Shown here one piece after another: positions 42,178 to 51,786 of a DNA stretch of 64,000 bases. Position 1 is the first letter of the stretch. Every line of letters starts with the position of its first letter. The notes beneath the pieces were generated by a model that saw nothing but the letters and a program-made list of their open reading frames with translations, had not been told where the DNA came from and did not search any database. Location: positions 22,089-86,088 of the forward strand of contig DATNLZ010000140.1 in assembly GCA_035602605.1 (NCBI GenBank), read 5' to 3'. Origin of the DNA: DASQHY01 sp035602605 (GTDB lineage Bacteria; Acidobacteriota; Terriglobia; Acidiferrales; UBA7541). The translations under genes and the position numbers were made by a program.

Positions 42178-43955
42178 GAGAGCCCAAAATCAGCATCATA
42201 GGCGGAGGACTGGCCGGACTGATGGCCGCGATACGCGTTGCTGAGTCCGGTGTTCCCGTTGATTTGTTCTCGATCGTTCCCGTCAAGCGTTCGCACTCGG
42301 TCTGCGCGCAAGGCGGCATCAACGCCGCAAAAAACACCAAGGGTGAAGGAGACTCCACCTGGAAGCATTTCGACGACAGCGTCTTTGGCGGAGATTTCCT
42401 TGCCAATCAAACGCCTGTTAAGAACATGTGCGAGGCGGCGCCGGGCATCATTGATCTTCTCGATCGCATGGGCGTGATGTTCAATCGCACTCCCGAAGGA
42501 CTGCTCGATTACCGACGCTTCGGTGGTACGCTCTTCCACCGCACCGCATTCGCCGGTGCCACAACTGGCCAGCAGCTTCTGTACGCGCTCGATGAGCAAG
42601 TGCGCCGCTTTGAAGCCGAAGGCAAAGTTCGTAAGTTCGAAGGCTGGACGTTTCTTTCCGCTGTAATTGACGAATCGCGCATCTGTCGAGGCATCTGTGC
42701 TATGGACCTGAGGTCCACGGAGGTGCGCACGTTTCCCGCTGATGCCGCGATCTTTTGCACCGGGGGGATCGGCGCCATCTTCGGCCGCTCCACCAACTCC
42801 GTTGTCTGCACGGGCTCCGCGCAAGGTTCTTTATTTTTGCAGGGTGTGGATTATGCCAACGGCGAATTTATCCAGGTACATCCCACTGCGATCCCCGGTG
42901 AAGACAAGCTGCGTCTAATGAGCGAATCGGCGCGCGGCGAAGGTGGGCGCGTTTGGGTTCCTAAACGTGCCGGTGACACTCGCGCTCCACTCAGCATTCC
43001 TCCAAAGGAGCGATTCTATTTTCTTGAGGAATGGTATCCAAAGTACGGCAACCTCGTACCCCGTGATATCGCCACTCGCGCTATTCACAAAATTGTCTTT
43101 GAGATGAACCTCGGCATCGCAGATGAAGCTGCCGTTTATCTCGACCTTACGCACATCCCGCGCGAAACTCTGGACCATAAACTCGAGGGTATCCTCGACA
43201 TTTACGAAAAGTTTCTCGGTGTAGACCCGCGTATCGAGCCCATGAAAGTTTTTCCGGGTATGCACTACACTATGGGCGGCACGTGGGTAGACAACGAAAA
43301 TCAGGCAACCAACGTGCCCGGTATTTATGCCGCGGGTGAATGCGAGTATCAGTATCATGGCGCAAACCGCCTTGGCGCCAATTCGCTGGTCTCCTGCATT
43401 TACGGAGGGATGGTTGCCGGGCCTGCAGCTGTTAAGTACGCGCGCAATCTCGAAAAAGGTTGCGACAGCGTTCCCGCCGACATTTTCGACCGCGAGCGAG
43501 CGCGCCAGCAAGAAATCAATGATCGCCTGCTGCATCAGGACGGCACCGAGAATCCCATTACCATCTGGAAGGAAATGGGGCAAATTATGACCGAGCATGT
43601 GACCGTCGTTCGCTACAACAAAAATCTGGAAAAGGCCGACGCCCAACTACAAGCTTTGCTCGAGCGGTACCGGAAAATAGATTTATCCGACCGCACTCAA
43701 TGGTCGAATCAGACTCTAAATTTCGCTCGCGAGCTCGAAAATATGCTGATTCTCGCGCGGGTCATTACGCTCGGTGCTTTGGCTCGCGATGAATCGCGCG
43801 GCGCACACTATAAACCCGAGTTTCCTGAGCGTGACGATCGGAATTGGCTCAAGACCACTCGCGCAAAGTGGACCGGCGGGATTCAGCTTTCCTATGAGCC
43901 CGTTGATATTTCTCATATTCCGCCCCGAGCGAGGCGCTATGATGTTTCCAAGTGA
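42174..43955 (+). CDS. sdhA: succinate dehydrogenase/fumarate reductase flavoprotein subunit
   Basis: A 593-residue catalytic subunit that oxidises succinate to fumarate with covalent FAD. The N-terminal dinucleotide motif is IIGGGLAGLMAAIRVAE, followed by KRSHSVCAQGGINAA and the GGTLFHRTAFAGATTGQQLLYAL region. Catalytic-domain segments include SESARGEGGRVWVPKR and MGGTWVDNENQATNVPGIYAAGE. It begins with an ATG overlapping sdhC and is followed 42 bases later by sdhB. The enzyme resembles Gram-positive/epsilonproteobacterial type B complexes in order and length. Confidence 0.96.
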   Translation: MREPKISIIGGGLAGLMAAIRVAESGVPVDLFSIVPVKRSHSVCAQGGINAAKNTKGEGDSTWKHFDDSVFGGDFLANQTPVKNMCEAAPGIIDLLDRMGVMFNRTPEGLLDYRRFGGTLFHRTAFAGATTGQQLLYALDEQVRRFEAEGKVRKFEGWTFLSAVIDESRICRGICAMDLRSTEVRTFPADAAIFCTGGIGAIFGRSTNSVVCTGSAQGSLFLQGVDYANGEFIQVHPTAIPGEDKLRLMSESARGEGGRVWVPKRAGDTRAPLSIPPKERFYFLEEWYPKYGNLVPRDIATRAIHKIVFEMNLGIADEAAVYLDLTHIPRETLDHKLEGILDIYEKFLGVDPRIEPMKVFPGMHYTMGGTWVDNENQATNVPGIYAAGECEYQYHGANRLGANSLVSCIYGGMVAGPAAVKYARNLEKGCDSVPADIFDRERARQQEINDRLLHQDGTENPITIWKEMGQIMTEHVTVVRYNKNLEKADAQLQALLERYRKIDLSDRTQWSNQTLNFARELENMLILARVITLGALARDESRGAHYKPEFPERDDRNWLKTTRAKWTGGIQLSYEPVDISHIPPRARRYDVSK

Positions 43956-43997
43956 ATTTGTGCCGCAGGCGTAAAGCAGTTTCCGCGCCGGACATTT

Positions 43998-44750
43998 ATG
44001 GACGAAACTAAAAAAGTGATTGTTCGCGTAAAGCGTCAGTTGGGCTCCAAGGAAAAACCGCACTGGGAAGAGTTCGCGCTCGATTGGCGTCCTGCAATGA
44101 ACGCCATTATTTGCCTGCGTGACATCGCTGAACGTCCGGTCACTCGCGACGGCAAGCCCACGACGCCTGTTGTCTACGATTCGAATTGCCTCGAAGAGGT
44201 ATGCGGCTCTTGTGCCATGGTCATCAATGGCAAGGCCGCGATGGCCTGCTCGGCGCTTATAGATTCACTTGAGCAGCCGCTCCGTCTTGAGCCCATGACG
44301 AAATTCCCTGTCATCCGCGATCTCGCCGTCGATCGTTCCGTCATGTTTCAAAACCTGAAGCGTGTACGAGCATGGATTCCCATTGACGGCACCTACGACC
44401 TGGGCGAGGGGCCACGCATGTCGCCTGATATGCAGGCGAAAGCCTATCCGCTGACTCGATGCATTACCTGCGGCAATTGTCTGGAGGTCTGCCCGCAGGT
44501 CAATGAACACAATGCCTTCATTGGAGCCGCCATCATCAGCCAAGTTCGTCTTTTTAATATGCATCCGACAGGCGCAATGCACGCACGCGAGCGTCTCGAA
44601 GCGGTGATGGGCTCAGGCGGGGTAGAGGATTGCGGCAACGCTCAAAATTGCGTTCAGATTTGCCCAAAACAAATTCCCCTGACAGAATCCATCGCCGAAG
44701 TGAATCGCCAGGCCATCAAGCAAGCCATCTTTGGCTGGTTGATGGGATAG
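43998..44750 (+). CDS. sdhB: succinate dehydrogenase iron-sulfur subunit
   Basis: A 250-residue electron-transfer subunit with three FeS clusters: a 2Fe-2S site (NCLEEVCGSCAMVINGKAAMAC), then CITCGNCLEVCP, and CGNAQNCVQICPKQIPL supplying the 4Fe-4S and 3Fe-4S ligands. It passes electrons from SdhA to the SdhC hemes and quinone. The ATG at 43998 is not preceded by a strong Shine-Dalgarno, so translation may depend on sdhA. The following dipeptidase gene is separate. Confidence 0.95.
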   Translation: MDETKKVIVRVKRQLGSKEKPHWEEFALDWRPAMNAIICLRDIAERPVTRDGKPTTPVVYDSNCLEEVCGSCAMVINGKAAMACSALIDSLEQPLRLEPMTKFPVIRDLAVDRSVMFQNLKRVRAWIPIDGTYDLGEGPRMSPDMQAKAYPLTRCITCGNCLEVCPQVNEHNAFIGAAIISQVRLFNMHPTGAMHARERLEAVMGSGGVEDCGNAQNCVQICPKQIPLTESIAEVNRQAIKQAIFGWLMG

Positions 44751-44812
44751 CAATTGCTGGCGGCTGTCCCGGTATGTCGGTGTTTGTCAAGTTGCCAAGA
44801 ATGGAGAAAAGC

Positions 44813-46042
44813 ATGCTCCGCGCCATCGCTTTACTTGCCGTTCTCGGATTTATCTGCGGCTGCCTTGCGCTCATGAACGCCGGAGCCGCCGGCGATGTTT
44901 CTGAGCGCGCCCGAAAACTCCATTTCAGCTCCATTGTTGTGGATACCCATGACGACACAACGCAACGTCTGGTTGCCGAGAAGTTTGATCTCGCTCACCG
45001 CGACGCGCACGGTCATATTGACATCCCCCGCATGAAAGAAGGGGGGCTCGGAGCGATTTTTTTCTCCATCTGGATGCCCAGCAGCGTAACCGGCTCCGAA
45101 GCCGTCAAGCGCGCTCTCGACCAGATTGATGCTGTACGCGAGCAAGTTCGCCGCCATCCCAGGGAACTCCTCTTGGCCGCTACGGCCGCCGACATTCGGC
45201 GCGCGCGCACCGAAAAGAAGATCGCCGCGCTCATGGGCGTGGAAGGCGGACACATGATTGCCGATGACCTCGCCATCCTCCGACTGAGCGCCGCACTTGG
45301 CGTTCGCTACATGACTCTGACCCACAGCGGAAACACTGCCTGGGCTGATTCATCGACCGACAAGGCCGTCCACAGCGGACTCACCGATTTTGGAAAAGAT
45401 GTGGTTCGTGAAATGAATCGCCTCGGGGTGATGGTTGACATCTCCCACGTTGCCGATAAAACTTTCTATGACGCGCTGGAGGTCAGCAAGGCGCCGATGA
45501 TTGCCTCGCACTCTTCGTGCCGGGCACTCTGCGATGCGCCGCGCAATATGACCGACGAAATGATAAAAGCGCTGGCTGCGAAAGGTGGCGTAATCCAGAT
45601 CAACTACCACATTGGCTTTCTGAGCCAGGAGTTTCGCAGTGCCACGCAGGCCAATCCTGAGATCATGAAGCAGATGAATGAAGACGTGCGAAAGCGCTGC
45701 GGCGACAACGAAGCCTGCACGCTGATGGAAGACGATCGTATGACGCGCGAGCTCGTGGCGCAGGGAAAACTACCGCGTGTGGATTGGACCAAGATCGTTG
45801 ACCATATTGATCATGCGGTGAAGCTCGCGGGGGCGGATCACGTCGGCTTGGGTTCTGATTTCGATGGTGCCAACATGCCTTTCGGAATGGAAGACGTCAC
45901 CAGGCTTCCCAAAATTAGCGAAGCGCTTCTTCAGAAGAATTATCCTGAATCGGACATTCGCAAAATTCTCGGCGAAAACACTCTGCGCGTAATGGAGAAA
46001 GTCGAGCGCGTTTCGAAGCAATTGCAGTCATCCGATAAATAA
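44813..46042 (+). CDS. membrane dipeptidase (M19 family), exported
   Basis: A 409-residue renal-dipeptidase-family metallopeptidase that hydrolyses dipeptides, including D-amino acid ones. The start is ATG 44813, with GGAG six bases upstream, giving an N-terminal hydrophobic export signal (MLRAIALLAVLGFICGCLAL). The zinc ligands are in VDTHDD, EGGHMIADD, ISHVADK and SHSSCRA, with GLGSDFDG near the end. An alternative start at 44801 adds four residues. The open frame extends upstream into the sdhB coding region (from 44630), which is not expected to be coding there. Lies 62 bases after sdhB. Confidence 0.92.
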   Translation: MLRAIALLAVLGFICGCLALMNAGAAGDVSERARKLHFSSIVVDTHDDTTQRLVAEKFDLAHRDAHGHIDIPRMKEGGLGAIFFSIWMPSSVTGSEAVKRALDQIDAVREQVRRHPRELLLAATAADIRRARTEKKIAALMGVEGGHMIADDLAILRLSAALGVRYMTLTHSGNTAWADSSTDKAVHSGLTDFGKDVVREMNRLGVMVDISHVADKTFYDALEVSKAPMIASHSSCRALCDAPRNMTDEMIKALAAKGGVIQINYHIGFLSQEFRSATQANPEIMKQMNEDVRKRCGDNEACTLMEDDRMTRELVAQGKLPRVDWTKIVDHIDHAVKLAGADHVGLGSDFDGANMPFGMEDVTRLPKISEALLQKNYPESDIRKILGENTLRVMEKVERVSKQLQSSDK

Positions 46043-46063
46043 ATTAAACGCACGGAGGAAAAG

Positions 46064-46906
46064 ATGCACAAATTTCGCAGTCCGTTGGCAGTCACCGGAT
46101 TTTTGGTCGCAGCGTTGTTCCTGGGCCCGGAAACTGCCACATCCCAAACGCCCTCCCCAAACGCTCCCACGAAAAGCCCCGTCGCGCGTCTGCATGCAGC
46201 GGGCTCGACAGCCCCACGCGCTCCTGCACTCGATCCCGCGCTCCTCCGCCCTGCTGCGCTCAATGCCAAAGCGCCCGAAAGCTATCAAGTCAAGTTCACG
46301 ACTGCGCAGGGGGATTTCGTCGTAACCGTCCACCGTGAGTGGGCTCCTTTGGGCGCGGACCGTTTTTACAACCTGGTGAAGCATCATTTTTACGATGGGG
46401 CAAGCTTCTTCCGAGTGCTCCCCGGCTTTGTCGTCCAATTCGGAATTCCGGCGAGGCCCAATGTCGCGCGCGTCTGGAGCCAGGCAGCAATCAAGGACGA
46501 ACCGGTGAAGCAGGGCAACAAGCGCGGCTACTTGACGTATGCCATGGGTGGACCGAACACCCGCACAACGCAAGTCTTCATCAACCTAGCTGACAACTGT
46601 CGTCTGGATTCTCAAGGTTTTGCGGCGTTTGGCGAAGTCACCGAAGGAATGGATATCGTAGAGAAATTGTACAGCGGTTATGGCGAAGGCGCGCCGCAGG
46701 GTCATGGCCCCCAGCAAGATTTGATCGAGTCTCAGGGAAAGGCGTATCTCGATAAAGGATTTCCAAAGCTTGACAGCATCCAGACAACGACGCTGATTGT
46801 TAGCGGCAGGGACGAGCCCGCAGCACCCAGTAAGGCTCCGGTCAAAGCGCCACGCAAGAGCCCGGGCAAATCTCCCGGCAAAGCTCCGGCCAAGCAGCCG
46901 ACCTAA
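46064..46906 (+). CDS. exported cyclophilin-type peptidyl-prolyl isomerase
   Basis: A 280-residue periplasmic PPIase. Residues 1-28 are a signal peptide, 29-75 a Pro/Ala-rich linker, and ~78-240 the cyclophilin domain (FTTAQGDFVVTVHREWAPLGADRFYNLVKHHFYDG, FFRVLPGFVVQFG, GNKRGYLTYAMGGPNTRTTQVFINLADN). The last ~40 residues are a Lys/Pro/Ala/Gly tail with repeated KxPGK units. The GGAGG upstream of ATG 46064 fits. It is 21 bases after the dipeptidase stop, so both may share a transcript. Confidence 0.9.
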   Translation: MHKFRSPLAVTGFLVAALFLGPETATSQTPSPNAPTKSPVARLHAAGSTAPRAPALDPALLRPAALNAKAPESYQVKFTTAQGDFVVTVHREWAPLGADRFYNLVKHHFYDGASFFRVLPGFVVQFGIPARPNVARVWSQAAIKDEPVKQGNKRGYLTYAMGGPNTRTTQVFINLADNCRLDSQGFAAFGEVTEGMDIVEKLYSGYGEGAPQGHGPQQDLIESQGKAYLDKGFPKLDSIQTTTLIVSGRDEPAAPSKAPVKAPRKSPGKSPGKAPAKQPT

Positions 46907-46965
46907 TTGTTTCGGGTCCGTTCGCGACGCGCCGCATTTTTCGCACAGTAAAGAATGAGGTACGG

Positions 46966-48573
46966 TTGTCCACCAACGGCACACTTGCTCAAACCCTGCC
47001 GCCGGAAACGTTGCGGTCTGCCAGTCCTGTTCAGCCGCGCGGGGCTGTGCGTGTCCCAGAAAGCCTGCTCAGTTCGTACGTTGTGTCTTTTTCGCTGGCT
47101 GCCGTGGTCGTCCATTTTATCTTCAATGGGCGTTATGGCTATTTCCGTGATGAGCTTTACTACGCCGCCTGCGGCCAGCACCTTTCCTGGGGCTACGTAG
47201 ATCACGCCCCGCTCATCGCTGTCATTTCTCGCGTAAGCCGAACGCTGCTTGGAGACTCTCTTCCGGCATTGCGCTTTTTCCCGGCGCTGGCTGCTGGCGC
47301 GAAGGTGTTCCTGGCCGGTTGGATGGCCCGCGAAATGGGTGGCCGGCAATTTGCGCAGGCGCTCGCGGCGCTCGCCGTTTGTCTGGCGCCGGTTTTTCTG
47401 ACTTTCGACAACTTCCTTTCGATGAATTCTTTTGAACCGGTTTTCTGGATGCTCTGCGCCGCAATTCTGTTGCGCATTCTCAATGGTGCTTCGGAGCGGC
47501 TCTGGATTTTAGTCGGTGTCATTGCTGGAATCGGCATGCTTAATAAACACTCAATGTTGTTTTTCGGCTCTGGACTTGTGGGGGGGGTACTGCTAACTCC
47601 CGCGCGGCAAATGTTTCGGCGCCCTTGGATTTGGTGTGGCGGGGCAATCACCTTCGCTATTTTCTTGCCGAATATTTTGTGGGAGGCGCATCATGGTTGG
47701 CCTACAATTCAACTTTTGCAAACTGTGGCGATTGTAAAGAATTCGCACATAACCGCTTGGGAGTTTCTCTGGCAGCAAACCTTGCTCACCAATCCGATTG
47801 CCGCTCCCATCTGGCTCGCGGGGCTTTGGTATTGTTTCCGGCATCGTGCCGGCAGAAAATACGCCGTCCTCGGCTTCGCCTATTTGACGGTTCTCATTGA
47901 GCTCTTGCTGCTGCACGGAAAAATCTATTATCTCGCGCCCGCTTACCCCATGCTCTTTGCAGCAGGATCTGTTTGGATTGAGGAAGAAGTGATTCCCCAC
48001 GCGGGCGCGTGGTTGAAACCGGCAATTGTTGCGCCTCTGGCGATTGGCGGGATTCTTGCCGCTCCGCTCGCCATGCCCATTCTTCCGGTGAAGGCTGCGG
48101 TTATGTACACGCGCTTTTGGGACGTCAATAGAGTGCGCGTGGAAGAGCAGCAGTTGGGTGAATTGCCGCAGCTGTTTGCCGATATGTTCGGCTGGGAAAA
48201 TCAAGTTGCCGCGGTTGCGCGAATCTACCGGGCGCTGCCGACCGAGCAGCAAGCCCAATGCGCTCTGCTTGCCTATAACTACGGGGAAGCAGGAGCGATC
48301 GATTATTTTGGGCCGCGTTATGGATTACCTAAAGCAATCAGCGGACACAATCAATACGCGCTTTGGGGCCCAAGAGACTATTCCGGTGAAACGGTGATGG
48401 CAATTGGGTTTCTTGAAAAAGACTTAAGCAAATATTTTGACGAAGTGACTCCTGCGGCAACGGTAACCAGTGAATATGCAATGCCTGAAGAAGCTCATTT
48501 GACGCTGTTTGTGTGCCGTAGGCCACGCTCTTCGCTGCAGCAGGCTTGGCCCCATTTTAAATATCTGGCGTAA
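46966..48573 (+). CDS. GT39/ArnT-like polytopic membrane glycosyltransferase
   Basis: A 535-residue inner-membrane protein of the dolichyl-phosphate-mannose mannosyltransferase/ArnT superfamily (GT-C fold). The first periplasmic loop carries the motif YGYFRDELYYAACGQHLSWGYVDHAPLIA, with the Asp-Glu pair expected for catalysis. About 10 hydrophobic helices follow (residues ~35-390) and a soluble C-terminal domain (~400-535). It likely moves a sugar from a polyprenyl-phosphate carrier to a lipid or protein. The start is TTG 46966 after TGAGGT; no better ATG is in frame. Convergent with mdh, nine bases apart. Confidence 0.87.
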   Translation: MSTNGTLAQTLPPETLRSASPVQPRGAVRVPESLLSSYVVSFSLAAVVVHFIFNGRYGYFRDELYYAACGQHLSWGYVDHAPLIAVISRVSRTLLGDSLPALRFFPALAAGAKVFLAGWMAREMGGRQFAQALAALAVCLAPVFLTFDNFLSMNSFEPVFWMLCAAILLRILNGASERLWILVGVIAGIGMLNKHSMLFFGSGLVGGVLLTPARQMFRRPWIWCGGAITFAIFLPNILWEAHHGWPTIQLLQTVAIVKNSHITAWEFLWQQTLLTNPIAAPIWLAGLWYCFRHRAGRKYAVLGFAYLTVLIELLLLHGKIYYLAPAYPMLFAAGSVWIEEEVIPHAGAWLKPAIVAPLAIGGILAAPLAMPILPVKAAVMYTRFWDVNRVRVEEQQLGELPQLFADMFGWENQVAAVARIYRALPTEQQAQCALLAYNYGEAGAIDYFGPRYGLPKAISGHNQYALWGPRDYSGETVMAIGFLEKDLSKYFDEVTPAATVTSEYAMPEEAHLTLFVCRRPRSSLQQAWPHFKYLA

Positions 48574-48581
48574 GACAAAAT

Positions 48582-49520
48582 CTACAGATTAAGCACATTA
48601 ATCAGCTCGCGGACCGAGGTGGCGGATTTTTGTAGGGCGGAGCTTTCTTCCGCAGTTAATTTTATTCCTATGATTTGCTCGATGCCTTTAGCGCCGAGCT
48701 TCACGGGCACGCCGACGAACAATTTGTCGATTCCGTATTCCCCTTCGAGATAAGCCGCGCAGGGCAGAATTTTCTTTTTGTCTTTCAAGATCGCCGAGAC
48801 CATTTCGACGACCGCGGCTGACGGCGCATAATATGCGGAGCCAGTCTTTAGTAGATTGACAATTTCCGCGCCGCCTTTGCGGGTTCGTTCGACAATCGCA
48901 TCAATGCGCGCCTTAGGAAGCAAGTCCGGAAGCGGGATGCCCGCAACGGTGGAGTAGCGCGGCAAGGGAACCATGTCATCGCCGTGGCCGCCGAGAACGA
49001 ACGAGTGCACATTCTCGACCGAAACCCCAACTTCTTGCGCCACAAACGTACTCATTCGCGACGAGTCGAGCACACCGGCCATGCCGATCACACGATGTTT
49101 GGGAAAGCCGCTGACCTTGAATGCTGCCTGCGCCATGGCGTCGAGGGGATTGGTGACTACGATCAAGATGGCGTTCGGTGAATGCTTCACAATCTGTTCA
49201 ACGACGGCTCTGACGACATCATAATTTGCACGGAGGAGGTCATCGCGACTCATCCCCGGCTTGCGCGGAAAACCCGCAGTCATCACCACGATATCGCTAT
49301 TGGACGTGGGACTGTAATCGCCCGTGTTTGTCGAGATACCGACGGCGCGCGAGTCGCTGCGTGTGATTGGTCCGGATTCGAGCATGTCGAGCCCCTTGCC
49401 CGCGGGGACGCCATCGAGAATGTCGGTGATAACGACGTCGGCCAGGTCCGCATCTACGATGCGTTGCGCGGTGGTGGAACCGACGAATCCTGAGCCGACA
49501 ACAGTGACCTTGCTGCGCAT
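48582..49520 (-). CDS. mdh: malate dehydrogenase (LDH-like type)
   Basis: A 312-residue NAD-dependent enzyme interconverting malate and oxaloacetate. The Rossmann start is KVTVVGSGFVGSTTAQRI; the substrate loop GFPRKPGMSRDDLLRAN supplies the dicarboxylate-selecting Arg residues; the catalytic His is in VLGGHGDDMVPL. The LDH-like form (not the E. coli form) is typical of Bacillus and Acidobacteria. ATG 49520 fits the family start (M-R-x-K-V). Lies 69 bases downstream of icd on the same strand, both TCA-cycle genes. Confidence 0.95.
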   Translation of the reverse strand: MRSKVTVVGSGFVGSTTAQRIVDADLADVVITDILDGVPAGKGLDMLESGPITRSDSRAVGISTNTGDYSPTSNSDIVVMTAGFPRKPGMSRDDLLRANYDVVRAVVEQIVKHSPNAILIVVTNPLDAMAQAAFKVSGFPKHRVIGMAGVLDSSRMSTFVAQEVGVSVENVHSFVLGGHGDDMVPLPRYSTVAGIPLPDLLPKARIDAIVERTRKGGAEIVNLLKTGSAYYAPSAAVVEMVSAILKDKKKILPCAAYLEGEYGIDKLFVGVPVKLGAKGIEQIIGIKLTAEESSALQKSATSVRELINVLNL

Positions 49521-49589
49521 TCCGTTTCTCTCCTAATTGAACTGTGACTCACGATTCGTTGTTTCGATCACCGGACAACTTTAGCGATA

Positions 49590-51011
49590 CTAACGCGCCG
49601 TGGCTACTCCTTGCATATTCTCGATAATCGCGGCAGCGAAGGCCGAAGTGCTGACCTTGGTGGCACCTTCTGTCAAGCGCTCGAGATCGTACGTGACCCG
49701 CTTTTGTTGAATGGTGCGAGCGATTCCGTCTTCAATAAGACGCGCAGCTTCCGGCCAGCCAATAAAGTCAAACATCATCGCACCGGAGAGCATCACCGAG
49801 CTTGGGTTGATGACATCTTTATCGGCATATTTGGGAGCGGTCCCGTGGGTGGCTTCGAAACAGCCAAAACCGTCCCCGATGTTTGCGCCCGGCGCCATAC
49901 CCAAGCCGCCAACCTGCGCCGCGCACGCGTCCGATAAATAATCGCCATTCAAGTTGGGAGTCGCCAGCACCTGATATTCGTCGGGGCGCAGCAGGACCTG
50001 CTGAAAAATTGAGTCGGCGATGCGATCGTTGATCAGCAATTTCTGTTTCCATTGACCTTTGCCGTGCGTCGGGTAAATCGTATCGATCGTCTGTTTCACC
50101 TCGGTGTAAAGGGATTTCTTGAAGGAGTCCGTGGCTTGTTCGAGGCCCGGCTCAATCATGGCGGCATTCTGCTCAACGCTCAGGCTCGAATTCTTGTCAA
50201 GGTTATCGATGATCCAGCTTTCGCGCTCGCTGATGACCTGAGCCCGGAATTCTTCCCGGGCCAGTTCATACCCCCAATCGCGGAAGGCACCTTCGGTGAA
50301 TTTCTGGATGTTGCCTTTGTGCACGAGAGTGACGCTGCGGTTTTTCTGTGCAAGCGCATGCTGCACGGCACGGCGCACCAGTCGCTTGGTGCCAGTGGGA
50401 GAAATGGGCTTGATGCCTACGCCGGAATCCCAGCGGATTTGCTTGCCGGTTCCTTTGAGCATGTCATTGTTGAGGAATTCCAGAAGGCGTTTGACTTCGG
50501 GAGAACCGGAGCGCCACTCAATTCCGGCATAAACGTCTTCGGTATTTTCGCGGAAGATGACAATGTTCATCATCTCCGGATGCTTGACAGGGGAGGGAAC
50601 TCCCTGAAAATAGCGTACCGGGCGAACGCAGGCGTAGAGATCGAGAATTTGGCGAAGCGCCACATTGAGCGAGCGAATTCCGCCGCCAACAGGAGTGGTC
50701 AGCGGGCCCTTGATGGCCACGCGAAAATCACGGATAGCGTCAACGGTCTCGTCAGGCAGCCACTTCTGAAACTGGTTGAAGGCTTTCTCTCCGGCAAACA
50801 CCTCAAACCAGGCGACGCGACGCTTCCTGCCATACGCTCGCTCGGCGGCAGCGTCGAACACGCGTCGCGAAGCCTTCCAGATATCGCGTCCAGTGCCGTC
50901 ACCCTCGATGAAGGGAATAATTGGCGAGTCAGGCACATTGAATTTGCCGCCGGAATATTCGATTGGCTTGCCCTCGGCGGGGACTTGGATTCCGTTGTAC
51001 GCCTTTTTCAT
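49590..51011 (-). CDS. icd: NADP-dependent isocitrate dehydrogenase
   Basis: A 473-residue TCA enzyme converting isocitrate to 2-oxoglutarate. The start motif PIIPFIEGDGTGRDIW, the loop GGGIRSLNVALRQ (conserved Ser that E. coli phosphorylates), NIVIFRENTEDVYAGIEW, and the cofactor/metal end NLNGDYLSDACAAQVGGLGMAPGANIGD are all present. ATG 51011 is preceded by GAGGAG; the open frame from 51035 is eight residues longer. The protein is longer than E. coli Icd (416), with an insertion before the GEKAFNQF segment and a longer C terminus. It precedes mdh. Confidence 0.95.
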   Translation of the reverse strand: MKKAYNGIQVPAEGKPIEYSGGKFNVPDSPIIPFIEGDGTGRDIWKASRRVFDAAAERAYGRKRRVAWFEVFAGEKAFNQFQKWLPDETVDAIRDFRVAIKGPLTTPVGGGIRSLNVALRQILDLYACVRPVRYFQGVPSPVKHPEMMNIVIFRENTEDVYAGIEWRSGSPEVKRLLEFLNNDMLKGTGKQIRWDSGVGIKPISPTGTKRLVRRAVQHALAQKNRSVTLVHKGNIQKFTEGAFRDWGYELAREEFRAQVISERESWIIDNLDKNSSLSVEQNAAMIEPGLEQATDSFKKSLYTEVKQTIDTIYPTHGKGQWKQKLLINDRIADSIFQQVLLRPDEYQVLATPNLNGDYLSDACAAQVGGLGMAPGANIGDGFGCFEATHGTAPKYADKDVINPSSVMLSGAMMFDFIGWPEAARLIEDGIARTIQQKRVTYDLERLTEGATKVSTSAFAAAIIENMQGVATAR

Positions 51012-51069
51012 TAAACGCTCCTCAGAGTCAGCCATTACGAGTCTTCATCGCGACTTGCGAATCATGAAC

Positions 51070-51075
51070 ATTATC
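51070..51075 (-). promoter_or_regulatory. extended -10 of icd promoter (candidate)
   Basis: Minus strand TGTGATAAT (TGn extended -10, GATAAT at 51070-51075), 60 bases before the ATG at 51011. The -35 is poor, as is usual for extended -10 promoters. Confidence 0.4.
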
Positions 51076-51138
51076 ACAGCAGGGCACGAGGTTACATCGG
51101 TTCACAATGCATCAATAGTTTTGGATCAGGCGGTTTGC

Positions 51139-51684
51139 CTAATGCGGAGTACTTACCAATGGCCGTGCGTCCGAAGCCTTCAAAGTGTTCTCGAGCTGCT
51201 CCAACTGATATTGGAACGCGCTGAGTTTTGCCTGCTCGGAGCGTAATTGCTCTTCCGCTTCTATTTGCCTGGTTTGCCTTTGTTGCTCTTCGTCACCGGC
51301 AGTTTCGAGTCTGCTTTTGAATGAGGGTATTGCATTTTCCATGCTTTTCCTTTCGGCCGGATTCTCGGTACGACTCTGCAGATCCTCAAAATGTTTGATC
51401 TGCGCGGTCAGGTTCTTACGATTCGATTGTGCTTCAGTGAGCCTTGAGCGAGCATCATCAAGCCGTTGTGAAGCGTGCGCAGTTGCCGCTTCCTGCGCTT
51501 GCAAGCGATAGAGAAGAATTTGTGCTCTTTGCGCAACGACGGTGGTCGTTTGCAAATCTTGTCGCAGCTGATGAACCTCGGCCAAGAGCGCCTGGAGAGT
51601 TTGCGAGTCGGTCGAAGGTGTCTGGCCCAAAGCAGCGGTTGACGCCAGCAGAAAGCCGGAGATTAAAAAGCAGAAGCGAGCCAT
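51139..51684 (-). CDS. exported coiled-coil protein of unknown function
   Basis: A 181-residue protein with a signal peptide (MARFCFLISGFLLASTAALG) and then an almost wholly helical, heptad-rich body: LLAEVHQLRQDLQTTTVVAQRAQILLYRLQ, later LTAQIKHFEDLQ and EAEEQLRSEQAKLSAFQYQLEQLENTLK. It is polar and Gln/Glu-rich without Cys after the signal. Likely a periplasmic or envelope coiled coil; such genes are frequent in Acidobacteria without known role. AGGAGG precedes ATG 51684. Stands between icd and the large receptor gene. Confidence 0.75.
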   Translation of the reverse strand: MARFCFLISGFLLASTAALGQTPSTDSQTLQALLAEVHQLRQDLQTTTVVAQRAQILLYRLQAQEAATAHASQRLDDARSRLTEAQSNRKNLTAQIKHFEDLQSRTENPAERKSMENAIPSFKSRLETAGDEEQQRQTRQIEAEEQLRSEQAKLSAFQYQLEQLENTLKASDARPLVSTPH

Positions 51685-51786
51685 TCGATGCCTCCTAGGA
51701 ACTTCATTTTACGAAGCATTCTACCGAGATGTAGGTTGTTCCGCCACTTGGGGGAATGACGCAGGCATTCGGTTAGGAGCAATGGA

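Noticed and set aside
50052..51014. 320-residue + strand frame over icd
   Set aside because: Antisense shadow of a strongly conserved isocitrate dehydrogenase.
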